Of a stretch of DNA of 64,000 nucleotides, positions 46,453-56,978 are shown in pieces; the first letter of the stretch is position 1, and each line of letters opens with the position of its first letter. The translations under genes and the position numbers were made by a program. The notes beneath the pieces are model-generated. The model had not been told where the DNA came from, did no database searches, and worked only from the letters and a program-made list of their open reading frames with translations. Location: positions 58,833,065 through 58,897,064 of the forward strand of contig JAVIAB010000073.1 of the NCBI GenBank assembly GCA_032433765.1, given 5' to 3'. This DNA comes from Megaustenia siamemsis. Lineage: Eukaryota; Mollusca; Gastropoda; Stylommatophora; Ariophantidae.

Positions 46453-46899
46453 AATTGTGCAAACTCCTCGGCAGTAAGGTTTCCCTAATCATGTAAGCTT
46501 TCCAGACATTGCTCTTGTACCGGCTGTGCTAATTTCAAAGTGTTTCGGCCATTTTAAGTAATGGAATATTTTGTTTAAGCTGTGTAGTATTTCTTCATTT
46601 CAAGTGTATTCCAACGGTCAGACAAAGACTGTTTCTTCCATGACGTTTCTCTGGTGCCTATGGCGGGCAGAGTTAAGTCACTTTGTTTATCTGTATTTTA
46701 GTTCAATTGCTGAGCAAAATAAGGGGAACTTACGAATTGTTTCTAATAATTGTTCTTTGATATTGTCTGAGTCTATGATATCTCTACTGAGGTGAAAAGT
46801 GTTTAACGTATGACAGGAAAAAAAACCTGCTACATTAGATCAGAAAGTAAGAAAGGAGATAAAATGTAGGAAATAATTCCCGCCATAGAATACATAAAC

Positions 46900-47140
46900 A
46901 ACCATAAAAGTGTTTTGGCAACGTGATAAGACAGAAAGACCAAGAAGACACAACTCAAAAGGCCATTAATAAACGCTGCGTGAACACCAGTCTCAAGGGT
47001 CGACCACGAAACAGATGGATTGATGAAAAATCAGAAACACTGGGAAACATAACAGCAGCAAAGGCCAACAGAAGACAAAAAGAATGGAAATTATTTCTCC
47101 CCTCGACGGTGAAATGCAAACTAAGAAGGAAAGAATAAAA
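46900..47140 (+). mobile_element. LINE-F 3' end
   Basis: The frame gives SLKGRPRNRWIDEKSETLGN then ITAAKANRRQKEWKLFL. A GRPR.RW.DE..E..GNI.AA segment with this order ends many LINE ORF2 proteins. The minus-strand copy at 54590-54980 is related. Confidence 0.7.
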
Positions 47141-48270
47141 AGAAGACAAACTGGTGGACAAACAATCAGTGCGCTTCTTAACTGTATCAATTGCCACATT
47201 TATTAAAGAAAGGTCAATAACGGATTTCTTGTTGATCAATGAAAAAACCGTAATGTCTGTAGCAGGTTCTTCGGTTATTGCCTATGTTCACAAGTTTTTG
47301 TTTTTAGATAAGAAACTTCGATCGAATCCCTCACTGCATTTTTCTTATCAGAGCCAGTTGCTGCTATTTTAACCATTTTCGTATTGTCCTGAAGTTTAGG
47401 CCTGACATCTATTATTTACCATTCGAATACAATGTTTCTAACAAAAATAGTCTAACTAGAGGTGCGCATGTTTTTGTCTTTCTTTATACAGTTGAAAACT
47501 GATAGTTTCATGTAAATTATTATTGTATTCGAATTATGAAGTAAACCTTGAGTTCAGTGTTAGCGACATTAGCTGATATTTAAAAGCAGTTTACGATAAA
47601 GAAAATAAGAACCGCTCCTGGAAACTTGAACACAATCTCAATTCAATTTTAAAAAAAAAAGAAATCCTCTGTTACTCACTATTGATTTAACTTTGTCAAC
47701 TATTTCTTTTTAATATATTTTTCTTCTTTTTTTTTCTATTTTCTTCTCTTCCCTTTGTTCTCCTTCAACGTATTTTATATATTTTTTTTTATTTTTTCGT
47801 TTAGCGGCTGTTTGCATTCTTTATAATTTATCCTATCTTTTCTAGCTCTTATTTATTTATATTTATCGAGTTCCTATTGTTAAGCTTTCTTCTGTTATTC
47901 TTCTTATTACTTCTTTCAACATCTATCACCCTTGTTTTGCTATTTCAAAGTTTTGTGTATATCTTATTAATGTTCATCTTCTGAGTTATGCTCCTTTTTC
48001 GTTTTGCTTTTATTTTACTTCTTCCTTACCATCCTACTTCGTTATTCTTCTACGTGTTCTTGCATTTCTTATATTCAGGCCTAAATTCTTCATACTCATC
48101 TTCTTGCTCTTGCTTTCCTTCTTGATGCTGTTCAACTTCAGTTGGTTAAGTTCCCTTTACAAGTTGCTTGGTAGAAATTAGTTATTTGTGTCCCCCCCTA
48201 ACACTCTTAGTCGTCTCTATCATGGTAGGTGACAGTGGCTCAATATCAATGTCCCTGTAAGTAAAACAAA
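47141..48270. other. Intronic sequence, T-rich, nothing recognised
   Basis: 47690-48100 is strongly T/C-rich. No exon or mobile element signal. Confidence 0.45.
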
Positions 48271-48275
48271 TTCAA

Positions 48276-48520
48276 GCCACCGTCACGCCAGATGGCGTAT
48301 AGGAAATATGGTGTTAGTGATTATAATTTTTACAGACCCTCGGCACATGATTTTTCGGGTACTGTGGTCGGTATTACGCCCGTGCTGCTTTACTTTCCCA
48401 TAAAAAAAATCCAGTACCCATTTAAGGCTGGGTGAACCCGGAAGCCATCGGTGAGGATCGAACTGACCTCTTGTCCTTTGTAGTCCAGTTCCCTAACCAC
48501 TGAGCTATCACAAGGCTCCT
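48276..48520 (-). mobile_element. SINE-A copy, minus strand
   Basis: It begins (plus sense) GTCACGCCAGATGGCGTATA and ends with the reversed A box ACTGAGCTATC near 48507. A clear target duplication was not found. Confidence 0.9.
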
Positions 48521-48699
48521 GTAGCCACGCGGGAATAAAAAACATTTCTTAATACCTACACCCTTTAACGTCTTTTATAATTGGCTAGACAGCAAACCCA
48601 CGTTCTCTTTATCGTCAAATTGGCGAGGTAACGACAATGTTACTGGAGTTTCCTATGTACATAATGTTTTTATTTTGTAAATAAAATTAAAAAATGAGT

Positions 48700-48985
48700 G
48701 CGCAAAAAGTTATTTGGTGAGCTTGGGTGGTTGGGTGGACAGTGCGCTCACTTTCTGACCAGAAGAGTTCGGTCTCCATTCCTCGAAGAAGCGGATTTGT
48801 TGTTTTTTGTCGGATCGATAAGGCTTTGGAATTCATCCAGCCTCTAAAAATAGGGTACCAGTGATTAATACGGGAAATAATGACGATCTGACGTGATACT
48901 GACCACATCACACATAATGTTTTGTTGCCCATGAAAAAATATAGTCTCTAACAACACCATATTCTTCATAGGCCTATTAAGGCCT
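48700..48985 (+). mobile_element. SINE-A variant, diverged
   Basis: It contains TTCATCCAGCCTCTAAAAAT, AGGGTACCAGTGATT, GTGATACTGACCACATCACA and CATATTCTTCATAGGCC, in SINE-A body order. Its head is of the second type. It lies 160 bp downstream (gene sense) of the exon at 49149-49390. Confidence 0.65.
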
Positions 48986-49148
48986 TTAATTTATTTCATA
49001 TTACCTTTATATACTTGAACACACATGATCTTTTCTTGAAGATTTCTTTTTTGACAAATAATAAATGCAAATTAAGAATAAACAGAGCGTCAGTGGCGAT
49101 CTAAACATCCCCATCCTTCTAGAAAGCATTCATGCCTGACAAGTTTAC

Positions 49149-49390
49149 CTGGAAAAGGACATTTTTAAATCCAATTTCAACTTCCTGATGAAGTAGGACA
49201 AAGGACTGATGGAGTCTAATGATGTCTGGTTGTCTGGTTTTAGGGGCCGTGTCTCTCTTTTGTCAGGCGGTGCTGGCTTAGTCTGTTTCTCGTTGCGACT
49301 ACCAGAGAGTGTAGTCTCTTCAGGTTGGGAAACATAGCGGCGAAGATAGGAAATATAGTGTGGGACTGAGTGTGTTGGAGGATGTGTGTG
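49149..49390 (-). CDS. Formin-type gene exon, start of GTPase-binding domain (80 codons + 2 nt)
   Basis: The acceptor is TTATATCCACAG and the donor AG|GTAAAC. The exon begins in phase 0 and ends with the first two bases of a codon. It encodes PHYISYLRRYVSQ, then about 40 polar residues rich in Pro, Thr, Lys and Arg, then SPLSYFIRKLKLDLKMSFS. In FMNL and DIAPH the equivalent is a YIxxL helix, a variable linker and an LRxLxxSL helix leading to the conserved tryptophan or phenylalanine segment. The linker looks disordered and may be variable between species. The trailing AG joins the C that opens the next exon to make AGC (Ser), which strongly supports the model across a 23.3-kb intron. Confidence 0.8.
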
Positions 49391-50489
49391 CTGTGGATAT
49401 AACAAAAAGATATTTCATTTGGAGAAGAAAAACGTATTTAGGCATTACAAAATAGTACAGCAAAATATGTCAAGCTTCATTCATTGTCCTCTCTGGCCGA
49501 ATGCAGCACAAGGACGGAAGTCGCAGTACTCCGCGATTTATGATTTGCTGCTTGTTTGTGTAGATCTTTGTTGTTTCTCAGTCTCATGGTAGAACCTTCC
49601 CTAACAATTGTTCTGAGTAGCGATTCTCTTGGTCTGCCTTGTTTTCTTGTATCAGATAGTGTCCATATGAATGCATGATGGGAAATATTTTCTTCATTTA
49701 TTCTCGCACACGTTGATGTGTTTCCAACCTCTTCTTATTACAAAGCTCGACACGTCTTCTTAATTTGACTCGTCTCTTATCAGTTAGGTTTGACATTTAT
49801 TGTTTCCAGCTTCTGTTTGAGACCCTACACAAATATTTGTTTTAAAAGGCATTTAATCTCCTATCTAAATGTTAGCACTGGTATAATACAAGAGTTTAAC
49901 AATGTCAGTTTTGTTCGTTTACTGTAAAATTGTTCTGCTATAAAATATGTCACAAGATATTATATTAATGCAACAAGTCATCCTTAGTACACGTTTTTTC
50001 CAACGTTGCACATTTAGTACATATCGAAACCATATAGTTTACTTTATACACAATGTAAACAACATGACATACTTAGTACATATTTTAAACAATATGTTGT
50101 GCTTCAAAGACATTTCGTGACAATAACTTTGTTTAATAAGAGGGACTCTGTACAGGAGAAACTCTCAAAGTGATATTCCACCCCAGTAAATGCTTGAGGG
50201 TACTCACTGTGATAATTCGAGTAGGTTAAGCACACTCTTCTCTGATTCAAGGATGGTTCCATTATATCCTAACACTCTAACTTAGCATCTCATGCTTCTA
50301 AATATTACAGTTTCGCTATGTGCCCTCGTCCGTCATTGGGAGACATAAACTCGAAGCTGTTCTCTTTGCTCAGAATCAATATTCTCCGTAAAGCTGCTGA
50401 GGAAAGTGGGTAAGAGGATTCACGTAGAGGTGTGCTGATTTGTAGCAAAGCTGATTATGAGGAGAGTACAGTTGACATCAAATAATGTG
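49391..50489. other. Intronic sequence, nothing recognised
   Basis: No repeat landmarks; the short plus frame at 49386 is not recognised. Confidence 0.45.
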
Positions 50490-50494
50490 TATAG

Positions 50495-50590
50495 GTTTGG
50501 TCTTTATGGTATAGGTAAAAGTATTGTATAGGTAAAAGTATGGTATAGGTAAAAGTATGGTATAGGTAAAAGTATGGTATAGGTAAAAGA
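50495..50590 (+). repeat. 17-bp tandem array, about 5 copies
   Basis: The unit GGTATAGGTAAAAGTAT repeats nearly exactly. Confidence 0.93.
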
Positions 50591-51039
50591 AAAACACTCT
50601 ATCACAGTTCTCTCATTGTTATGGCAGATGCAAGTTCAATATAATCGAAGGAGACACTCAAGTTTAGAGACTCTCGTTTGTTCTATCCACGTATGTATAA
50701 ACATTTATCTTGGGTCTACTGAAACAGTTAGAAAAACTCCACAGAGCTTAGATCTCCTACCCAGTAGCACGTCCAGTGTGCAGCACTAACAGGTGCACAA
50801 ACTCTGTAGGACTGGCGTGGAACGTGAATACATCTCGTCATATGCTAAAAGCGACTGAGTACCTATGTGAGCGCCCAGAGTGCTGCGATGTCAACACTGA
50901 CAACAATGTTATAATAATGCCCTTATCAAAAGTGTTCTTTTCCATTCACTGACACGATTTCTTCTTATTCTTCTATGTTCACCTTTCTTCTACCCCTCTT
51001 GATCTTCTACCATTAAAAAGACTTTACACGAACAAGAAC

Positions 51040-51300
51040 TCTGTGATGGTCCACAGCAAGCTGCGATATCTGCGACTCTCCGCTCAGAACATCCGACTTT
51101 TGATTACTGTGTATTTGATAATTTTCCCCTTCCATCCCAGTTCCTTTGCCCTGACTAGTCAATCCATGTCACTGCGGTAATATAGAGTGTGATCTTCATC
51201 AACTCTGGTTCACTAATCCTGACGCATGGAATCAACAAAGAGTCATTGATCGCTTTTACTGCAGTTGCTGCAGGACGGTTGAGATCCTGATTGGATATAA
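51040..51300 (-). mobile_element. Retroposon fragment related to 20787-21168
   Basis: Shared order: AGCTGCGATATCTGCG, ACATCCGA.TTT, CTGACTAG, CTCTGGTTCAC.AATCCTGAC and GAGTCA.TGA. It is diverged and has no target duplication. Confidence 0.55.
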
Positions 51301-51365
51301 ATAGGCAGCAGCTTAAAAAAAGCAGTGAACCTGGAGCCACTGATGGTTGGTTCGATCCCTAGCAG

Positions 51366-51925
51366 TCACATCTCATTAGACTGGCGTAGGTGATCATGTC
51401 TCTCCACAACACATCTCATTAGACTGGCGTAGGTGATCATGTCTCTCCACAACACATCTCATTAGACTGGCGTAGGTGATCATGTCTCTCCACAACACAT
51501 CTCATTAGACTGGCGTAGGTGACCATGTCTCTCCACAACACATCTCATTAGACTGGCGTAGGTGATCATGTCTCTCCACAACACATCTCATTAGACTGGC
51601 GTAGGTGATCATGTCTCTCCACAACACATCTCATTAGACTGGCGTAGGTGATCATGTCTTTCCACAACACATCTCATTAGACTGCATCAAGTACCGGGCC
51701 TACTGGCGTAGGTGATCATGTCTCTCCACAACACATCTCATTAGACTGGCGTAGGTGATCATGTCTCTCCACAACACATCTCATTAGACTGCATCAAGTA
51801 CCGGGCCTACTGGCGTAGGTGATCATGTCTCTCCACAACACATCTCATTAGACTGTATCAAGTACCGGGCCTACTGGCGTAGGTGATCATGTCTCTCCAC
51901 AACTTTCAACTCCACGACACATCTC
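51366..51925 (+). repeat. 43-bp tandem array made of LINE-E tail
   Basis: The unit CTGGCGTAGGTGATCATGTC+TCTCCACAACACATCTCATTAGA repeats about 7 times, then about 4 longer units (about 64 bp) also carry CATCAAGTACCGGGCCTA. Both parts match the LINE-E terminus at 33935-33985. Confidence 0.95.
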
Positions 51926-52278
51926 ATTAGACTGCGTCAAAACAAGGTTCATTCCGCGTCATTTTCCTGAGCTTCTTTTTTTTTTTTTGTTTGCTTTAAC
52001 TGACCAATTAATCTCCTAAAGTTTGAATTAGCCTGTCTGGTTAAAACACTCAATATCCCTATGAGATAATATCATTTAAACTAACCGTGCAGCAGCAGCA
52101 GTAAGTTTTCATTGAAGAACATCGTATAATCTACCTACATTTAACATTTCACTTGAGGCAGTGCTTTGAAGCAATAATGTATAAATACGAAACAATGTTG
52201 GTTATTGATTACTAGCAATGATGCTGAACGATTTATAATATGATCAACTCACAATAGCAGGACAGCATTTGTACTTAC

Positions 52279-52371
52279 TTCGTTGTACATGATCTTCATT
52301 CTTCCCTCCATTAGTGGTATCCCTCCATATACTTTCTCTTGTTCCCATGTGAACATCTTAAGACCTGCGTT
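52279..52371 (-). CDS. Formin-type gene, most upstream exon found (31 codons)
   Basis: The exon is bounded by acceptor ACTTTACTTAG and donor GTAAGTAC, the strongest donor in the window. It starts and ends in phase 0 and encodes 31 residues ending GRMKIMYNE. In formins the matching position is the start of the GTPase-binding region, just before the segment that reads YIxxL. No start methionine context is visible, so earlier exons must lie further up the minus strand. I did not find one between here and the window end. By itself the peptide is not diagnostic; it is accepted because its phase and position fit the next exon. The composite SINE at 52529-52864 lies 157 bp upstream in the preceding intron. 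Confidence 0.65.
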
Positions 52372-52528
52372 CTAAGTAAAGTAAAGAAAGTGGACTATTT
52401 TAGCTGCTTAAACAGTTAAGACAAAGCCAGAATTAACTTTTAACAAATGTGTACATTTTTGTGTGTATTGTTTGTGTAACGCATCAATTATATGTGATAT
52501 GTGTGTTTCTATATTAGTTATATGCTGT

Positions 52529-52864
52529 AAAAAAAAGTACCCCCCCGTCACGCCAAGTGGCGTATAGGGAAATATGGTGTTAGTGACCCTATATTTTACA
52601 GACCTTCAGCACATGATTTTTGGGGTAATGTGGTCGGTATTACGCCCGTGCTGCTTTTACTTTCCCAGAAAAAATCCGGTACCCATTTAAGGCTGGGTGA
52701 ACCCGGAGCCGTCGGTTGGGATCGAACCCTACCCCTTGTCCGTAGTAGTCCAGTTCACTAACCACTGAGCTATCGCGGCTCCTACTAATTTTTAGGGAAT
52801 TAGTAAAACCCAGGTGTCCTCGCCAGGATTACGAACCCCGGCTGTTGCCGTGGTAAGCCAACCG
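52529..52864 (-). mobile_element. Composite SINE (SINE-A plus SINE-B head) in one target duplication
   Basis: SINE-A (52540-52785, minus) is followed by an 80-bp SINE-B piece containing TTAGGGAATTAGTAAAACCC and GAACCCCGGCTGTTGCCGTG, also seen at 25395-25470. TAGTTATATGCTGT lies at 52515 and 52865, outside both parts, so they were inserted as one unit. Confidence 0.85.
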
Positions 52865-52878
52865 TAGTTATATGCTGT

Positions 52879-53599
52879 GGTGACATGAAATTATTAAATG
52901 ACAAAGACAATGTCATGTCAGTTGTCCAACATTAGCATACAATTCCTTTATCCATGGTCCATTACTGTTAAAGTATAAACATGTCAAGATGATAGAGCGT
53001 AACTTTGCTGACATCGATACCTAGTGATTGCTACATTCACCCACTACTTCTCGCGCCTCACAGCGCACTTCTATAAACATACTTTACATCGTGTTATCTG
53101 CTCATTCGTTGTTTTATTCTTTTACGACGTTATCTTTTTTCGTCTTCTGAGTAATAAAACTCGGTGGTGATTGTTTTACATGTCCAGAGACGATGATCTG
53201 TCATTGTTTCTGAATATGATTCACCACATTATATTTCAGTCTCTTTTTGTCACGTTCTGTAATCTTCTTAATTATCTGATCTTATTTGAGACGATGAATT
53301 AAAAAGAAAAAAAAATGCGTTGAAATTCATTTTCTTTTCATTATTTATTGTATTAATTTTGTTCTATTTTTCAATTCATATTTAATTGCATGACTAATGG
53401 TCCATGTTTTCATTTAATGTAAAAGACTTCGACTTATGTATAATTTATATTGTATTCTCTTCTGAGTGTTGTTCTTTTACTGTTTTCCGATGTCACAAAT
53501 TATACTTCTATGATATAAGGATAAGTTCTTGGAAGTCACAGGCATATCATCGCATTGATCAATAAATACACATATGCTGCTAGCAACACAGCTAAAGGA
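52879..53599. other. Intronic sequence, nothing recognised
   Basis: AT-rich; no landmarks found. Confidence 0.45.
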
Positions 53600-53860
53600 T
53601 ACGGAGTAGAATGTTAAATGTTGAGAAAAACAGGGGTGACAATTCCAGAAAATGATTACATCAACCCCTAAAAATGAGATAGTTTGGACATCTTACCAGA
53701 ATGAAATCTAACCAGCCAACAGCACGATCATGTTACATGAAACGGTAAATCTTATAGGTGAATGTTTGACCTAAAGAAAGTGGATAAACTGAATGAGATA
53801 ATCGATAAATAAACCAGAGATAGCAACAGCTGAAACATCCAAGATGCCATCAATGTTATC
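53600..53860 (+). mobile_element. Degenerate LINE ORF2 tail
   Basis: Frames give FGHLTRMKSNQPTARSCYMK, which resembles the W.GH..RM......R..Y segment of LINE C-termini. Stops are frequent. Confidence 0.4.
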
Positions 53861-54585
53861 TACACAAACATGTCCAAAAGGTTACATATAGCTCCTCATT
53901 GCAGCACCTTACGGTTTTGAAAAAAAATCTATCTTTACGACACATAGTACCATTGCTGGTGTATGTCGGGGGGCTAACGATAGAACCAGATGGATAAAGT
54001 CTGCTTGGTCAAAGCAATCGCCACGACGTGTGAGACTCAGAATTTTTATTTCACCCCCCGATAGAAAAAAATCATTTCGGTCTACCACGGGTTTCAGCCA
54101 GCAGTTTTAGCCGCATGGCCACGCGCACAATTCGGTTATGAAGTAGGATAAAATAAGACGTTAAAACAATCCATAAACGTGCACATTATATGTCCCATTA
54201 CATATTTGTGAGTGTATCTTGTACGACTAGCCAGACAGTGAAGCAGCTTCAAATTACCATTGAAATGATCATGAGTTATACAGAACATGCAGCTTAGAAC
54301 AAGGACATTAGCACCATTATTTTCGCCTCTACTTTTTACAGATCAGAAGCATTACCAAACCATACAATTGTACTCTTTAAGTGTATTTGTTCTGCCCCAT
54401 GAACAAGATCTGCGATATTTCCTTGTGGTTTTGCTGGTCTGGTTCTACACATCCCTGGACGATGTACTAGAGTTGCACTAAGGCGATGAGGCTGGCAAAG
54501 ATTAGCGAAGCCATATTTTCAGCTCGAGAACTCACAGCCCATCGGTTAAGCTAATAAGGCATTATTATAACAAATAGAAGATGGG
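53861..54585. other. Intronic sequence, possible SINE scraps
   Basis: GGTTTCAGCCAGCAGTTTTA near 54090 may be a decayed SINE. The plus frame 54287-54481 is not recognised. Confidence 0.3.
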
Positions 54586-54589
54586 TTTG

Positions 54590-54980
54590 CTCACCTGGAC
54601 ACTTTTCTTTTCTTTCTTCTTCTTCTTTCCTTCCTCGTTTGCCTTTCAGCGTCGAGGGAAGAATAATTTCCCGACTCTTCATCTTCTGTTCTCTCTGCTG
54701 TTGTTATGTTTCCTGGTGTTTCTAATATTCCGTCAACCCATCTTTTTCTTGGTCGTCCCTTGAGCCTGGTGTTCTGGTAATGTTTTTTGAAGGCTCGTTG
54801 TGTTGTGGCTAGATCACTCTGTCTTGTCACGGGGCCAGATCATTTCATCTGTTGTTTCTTTATATATTTTATTGCGGGAGTTATTCCTAGCTTTTTTCTC
54901 AGTTCTTCATTTCAGATCTTTTCTCTCAGGCTGTTTCCTGTCATTTGTCTAACATATTTCATCTCAGCAATGATTTGATC
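54590..54980 (-). mobile_element. LINE-F 3' end
   Basis: The minus strand encodes SDLATTQRAFKKHYQNTRLK, GRPRKRWVDGILETPGNITT and AERTEDEESGNY. The same arrangement is in 46900-47140. Confidence 0.75.
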
Positions 54981-55261
54981 ATAATCAAGAAATAACATCG
55001 GAGTTAGCAAACCATAACTGAACAATTTCTTTGTAGTTATCTCGATCATACGCTAGCAATTCTGGAAACAGAGGAAAGATCGATGATGGTAGCCAAAATA
55101 GATCAAAGAAGCACACCGTACAAAGATAAATATGCTGAGACTAAAGGGACGATTGTCTTAAATAGCGACAAAAATGTATTAAACATAATTTTCTTGGCAA
55201 CACAGAGTATACGTATATTTTTACTCTTCCTTCTTGTGCTTTCAAGGGTCCTGAACACGTG

Positions 55262-55632
55262 AGAAGAGAACTCTACACCCTAACAAAGAGAACTCTACAC
55301 CCTAACAAAGAGAACTCTACACCCTAACAAAGAGAACTCTACACCCTAACAAAGAGAACTCTACACCCTAACAAAGAGAACTCTACAACCTAACAAAGAG
55401 AACTCTACAACCTAACAAAGAGAACTCTACACCATAATAAAGAGAACACTACACCCCAACAAAGAGAACTCTACACCCTAAAAAAAGGACTCTACACCCT
55501 AACAAAGAGAACTCTACACCCTAACAAAGAGAACTCTACATCCTAACAAAGAGAACTCTACACCCTAACAAAGAGAACTCTACACCCTAACAAAGAGAAC
55601 TCTACACCCTAACAAAGAGAACTCTACACCCA
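55262..55632 (+). repeat. 22-bp tandem array fused to a LINE, about 16 copies
   Basis: The unit AGAGAACTCTACACCCTAAC+AA runs straight into LINE-C coding (AGAACTCTACACCCATTGAT ATAAAAAGAGG). The last half unit is LINE sequence. Confidence 0.95.
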
Positions 55633-56370
55633 TTGATATAAAAAGAGGAGTAAGACAGGGATGCATCCTATCACCAAGCTTGTTCAATCTATTCACTGAG
55701 CAAATCTTTAAAAACATCATAGAGGTGCCAGGCCTACAAATTAATGGAAAGATAATCAATAACCTAAGATATGCTGACGATACTATACTACTAGCATAAA
55801 ATCCTAAAGATGGAAAATGTACAACTGAAATAAACAAAAGAATAGGAATGGCAAAAAGTAATTTTAATGCCATGAAGAACATACTAACATTAAAACAAAT
55901 AACACTAGGGCTAAAACTAAGAATAGAAAAATTTTACATCTTCTCAATATTCCTATGTGGTACAGAAACATGGACATTAGACAAGAAAACAGAACAAAGA
56001 ATTGAAGCCTTTGTAGTGTGGATATATAGAAGAATAGGTAGAATTGGGTGGAAGGAAAAGAAAACAAACGATGAAGTCTTAAAACAACTAAAAATGAAAA
56101 GAGAACTACTAAGCACAATTCAAACAAGACAAGTGCGATTTTTGAGCCATGTTAAAAGACACAACAACCTACTAACAGTTATCCTGGAGGGGAAAATACA
56201 AGGTAAAAGAGGCAGACCAAGACTAACATGGACGAGTAACATCAAAAGATGGACAAATCAGCCTATGACAACCTGCACCATCAAAGCAAGAGACAGAGCA
56301 GAATGGCGTTCCAAGATAGCCAACCTACGTTGCGTAGACGACACTCGGTGATGATGATGATGAAAACTTG
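55633..56370 (+). mobile_element. LINE-C: RT core fragment and ORF2 C-terminus
   Basis: It begins PIDIKRGVRQGCILSPSLFN (RT motif), then INGKIINNLRYADDTILLA with the catalytic YADD near 55770, then a stop and an internal deletion joining KDGKC directly to TEINKRIGMAKSNFN. It continues through ETWTLDKKTEQRIEAF, WIYRRIGRIGWKEKKTNDEV, GKRGRPRLTWTSNIKRW and NLRCVDDTR to the stop, then a TGATGATGATGA tail. About 70 residues usual between YADD and the LGH segment are missing. Confidence 0.92.
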
Positions 56371-56569
56371 AGACGAGTTCACACGTTACTCAATTTTATA
56401 GTCAATCTCATCGCACTCAAGATACACCCATAGGTGTTCACCATTATTGAACGCATTGGAAGCTCATATTTTTCACTACTTACTGATTGAACCCACTCCA
56501 TCAACTAATTCTGCTTCATCTGTGTGACGACTTTACCTTCAGACATCCACCTTTAAATATCATTAAAGT

Positions 56570-56780
56570 GCCGTGAATGCGTTGTGTTGCTGTTCGCAGC
56601 AAGCTGCGATATCTGTTACTTTCTGTCTACTACATCTGACATTATAAATGCTCTCGAGGAGACATGTCTTTGGTAATAAATGTGAACGTGCAACCTTGGA
56701 TAGATTGCAAGCGCATCACGTCAAAAAGGGTGGTCCAGGCAACATCGCTAAATAGGAAGCCAAAGAAGACTGGTAAATCA
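56570..56780 (-). mobile_element. Retroposon fragment related to 20787-21168
   Basis: It shares GCGTTGTGTTGCTGTTCGCA, GCAAGCTGCGATATCTG and CTACATCTGAC with 51040 and 20890. 56371-56569 shows nothing else. Confidence 0.45.
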
Positions 56781-56792
56781 ACACAGAACTGG

Positions 56793-56968
56793 AGTTGTCG
56801 ATCGTTACACGTTGAGGGATATGCCGAGAAGTTATGAGTTGTCGATCGTTACACGTTGAGGGATATGCCGAGAAATTATGAGTTGTCGATCGTTACACGT
56901 TGAGGGATATGCCGAGAAGTTATGAGTTGTCGATCGTTACACGTTGAGGGATATGCCGAGAAGTTATG
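56793..56968. repeat. 44-bp tandem array from LINE-H coding sequence, 4 copies
   Basis: The unit GAGTTGTCGATCGTTACACG+TTGAGGGATATGCCGAGAAGTTAT is also present once at 57539-57583, in the LINE-H frame, where it encodes (minus) ITSRHIPQRVTIDNSI. Confidence 0.95.
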
Positions 56969-56978
56969 GAGTTATTGA

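Larger units (their letters stand above)
3272..52371 (-). other. Formin-type gene, internal part (seven exons, GBD/FH3 region)
   Basis: This is the extent of a minus-strand host gene seen as seven exons that join in one frame to give 303 codons. Family knowledge: in formins such as DIAPH, DAAM and FMNL, the GTPase-binding domain followed by FH3 armadillo repeats binds Rho-type GTPases and controls the actin-nucleating FH2 domain. Seen here are a helix like the formin WVxxFL...GLxxLLxxL segment, a CLxCIK segment, a VAIEILTLV...KVLDAF segment, a TRFxxLI segment and a final NMRVFLQYELEEAGL segment, all in family order. Introns are about 2.9, 23.3, 5.1, 5.0, 2.4 and 9.5 kb. FH1/FH2 and the N-terminus lie outside or were not found. 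It could instead be a GBD-FH3-only protein such as multiple wing hairs. The subfamily is not resolved. Confidence 0.75.

Noticed and set aside
15522..52278. Additional formin exons inside the larger introns
   Set aside because: The phases and peptide order of the found exons already join without a gap, and no further exon-like stretch between splice sites was seen.
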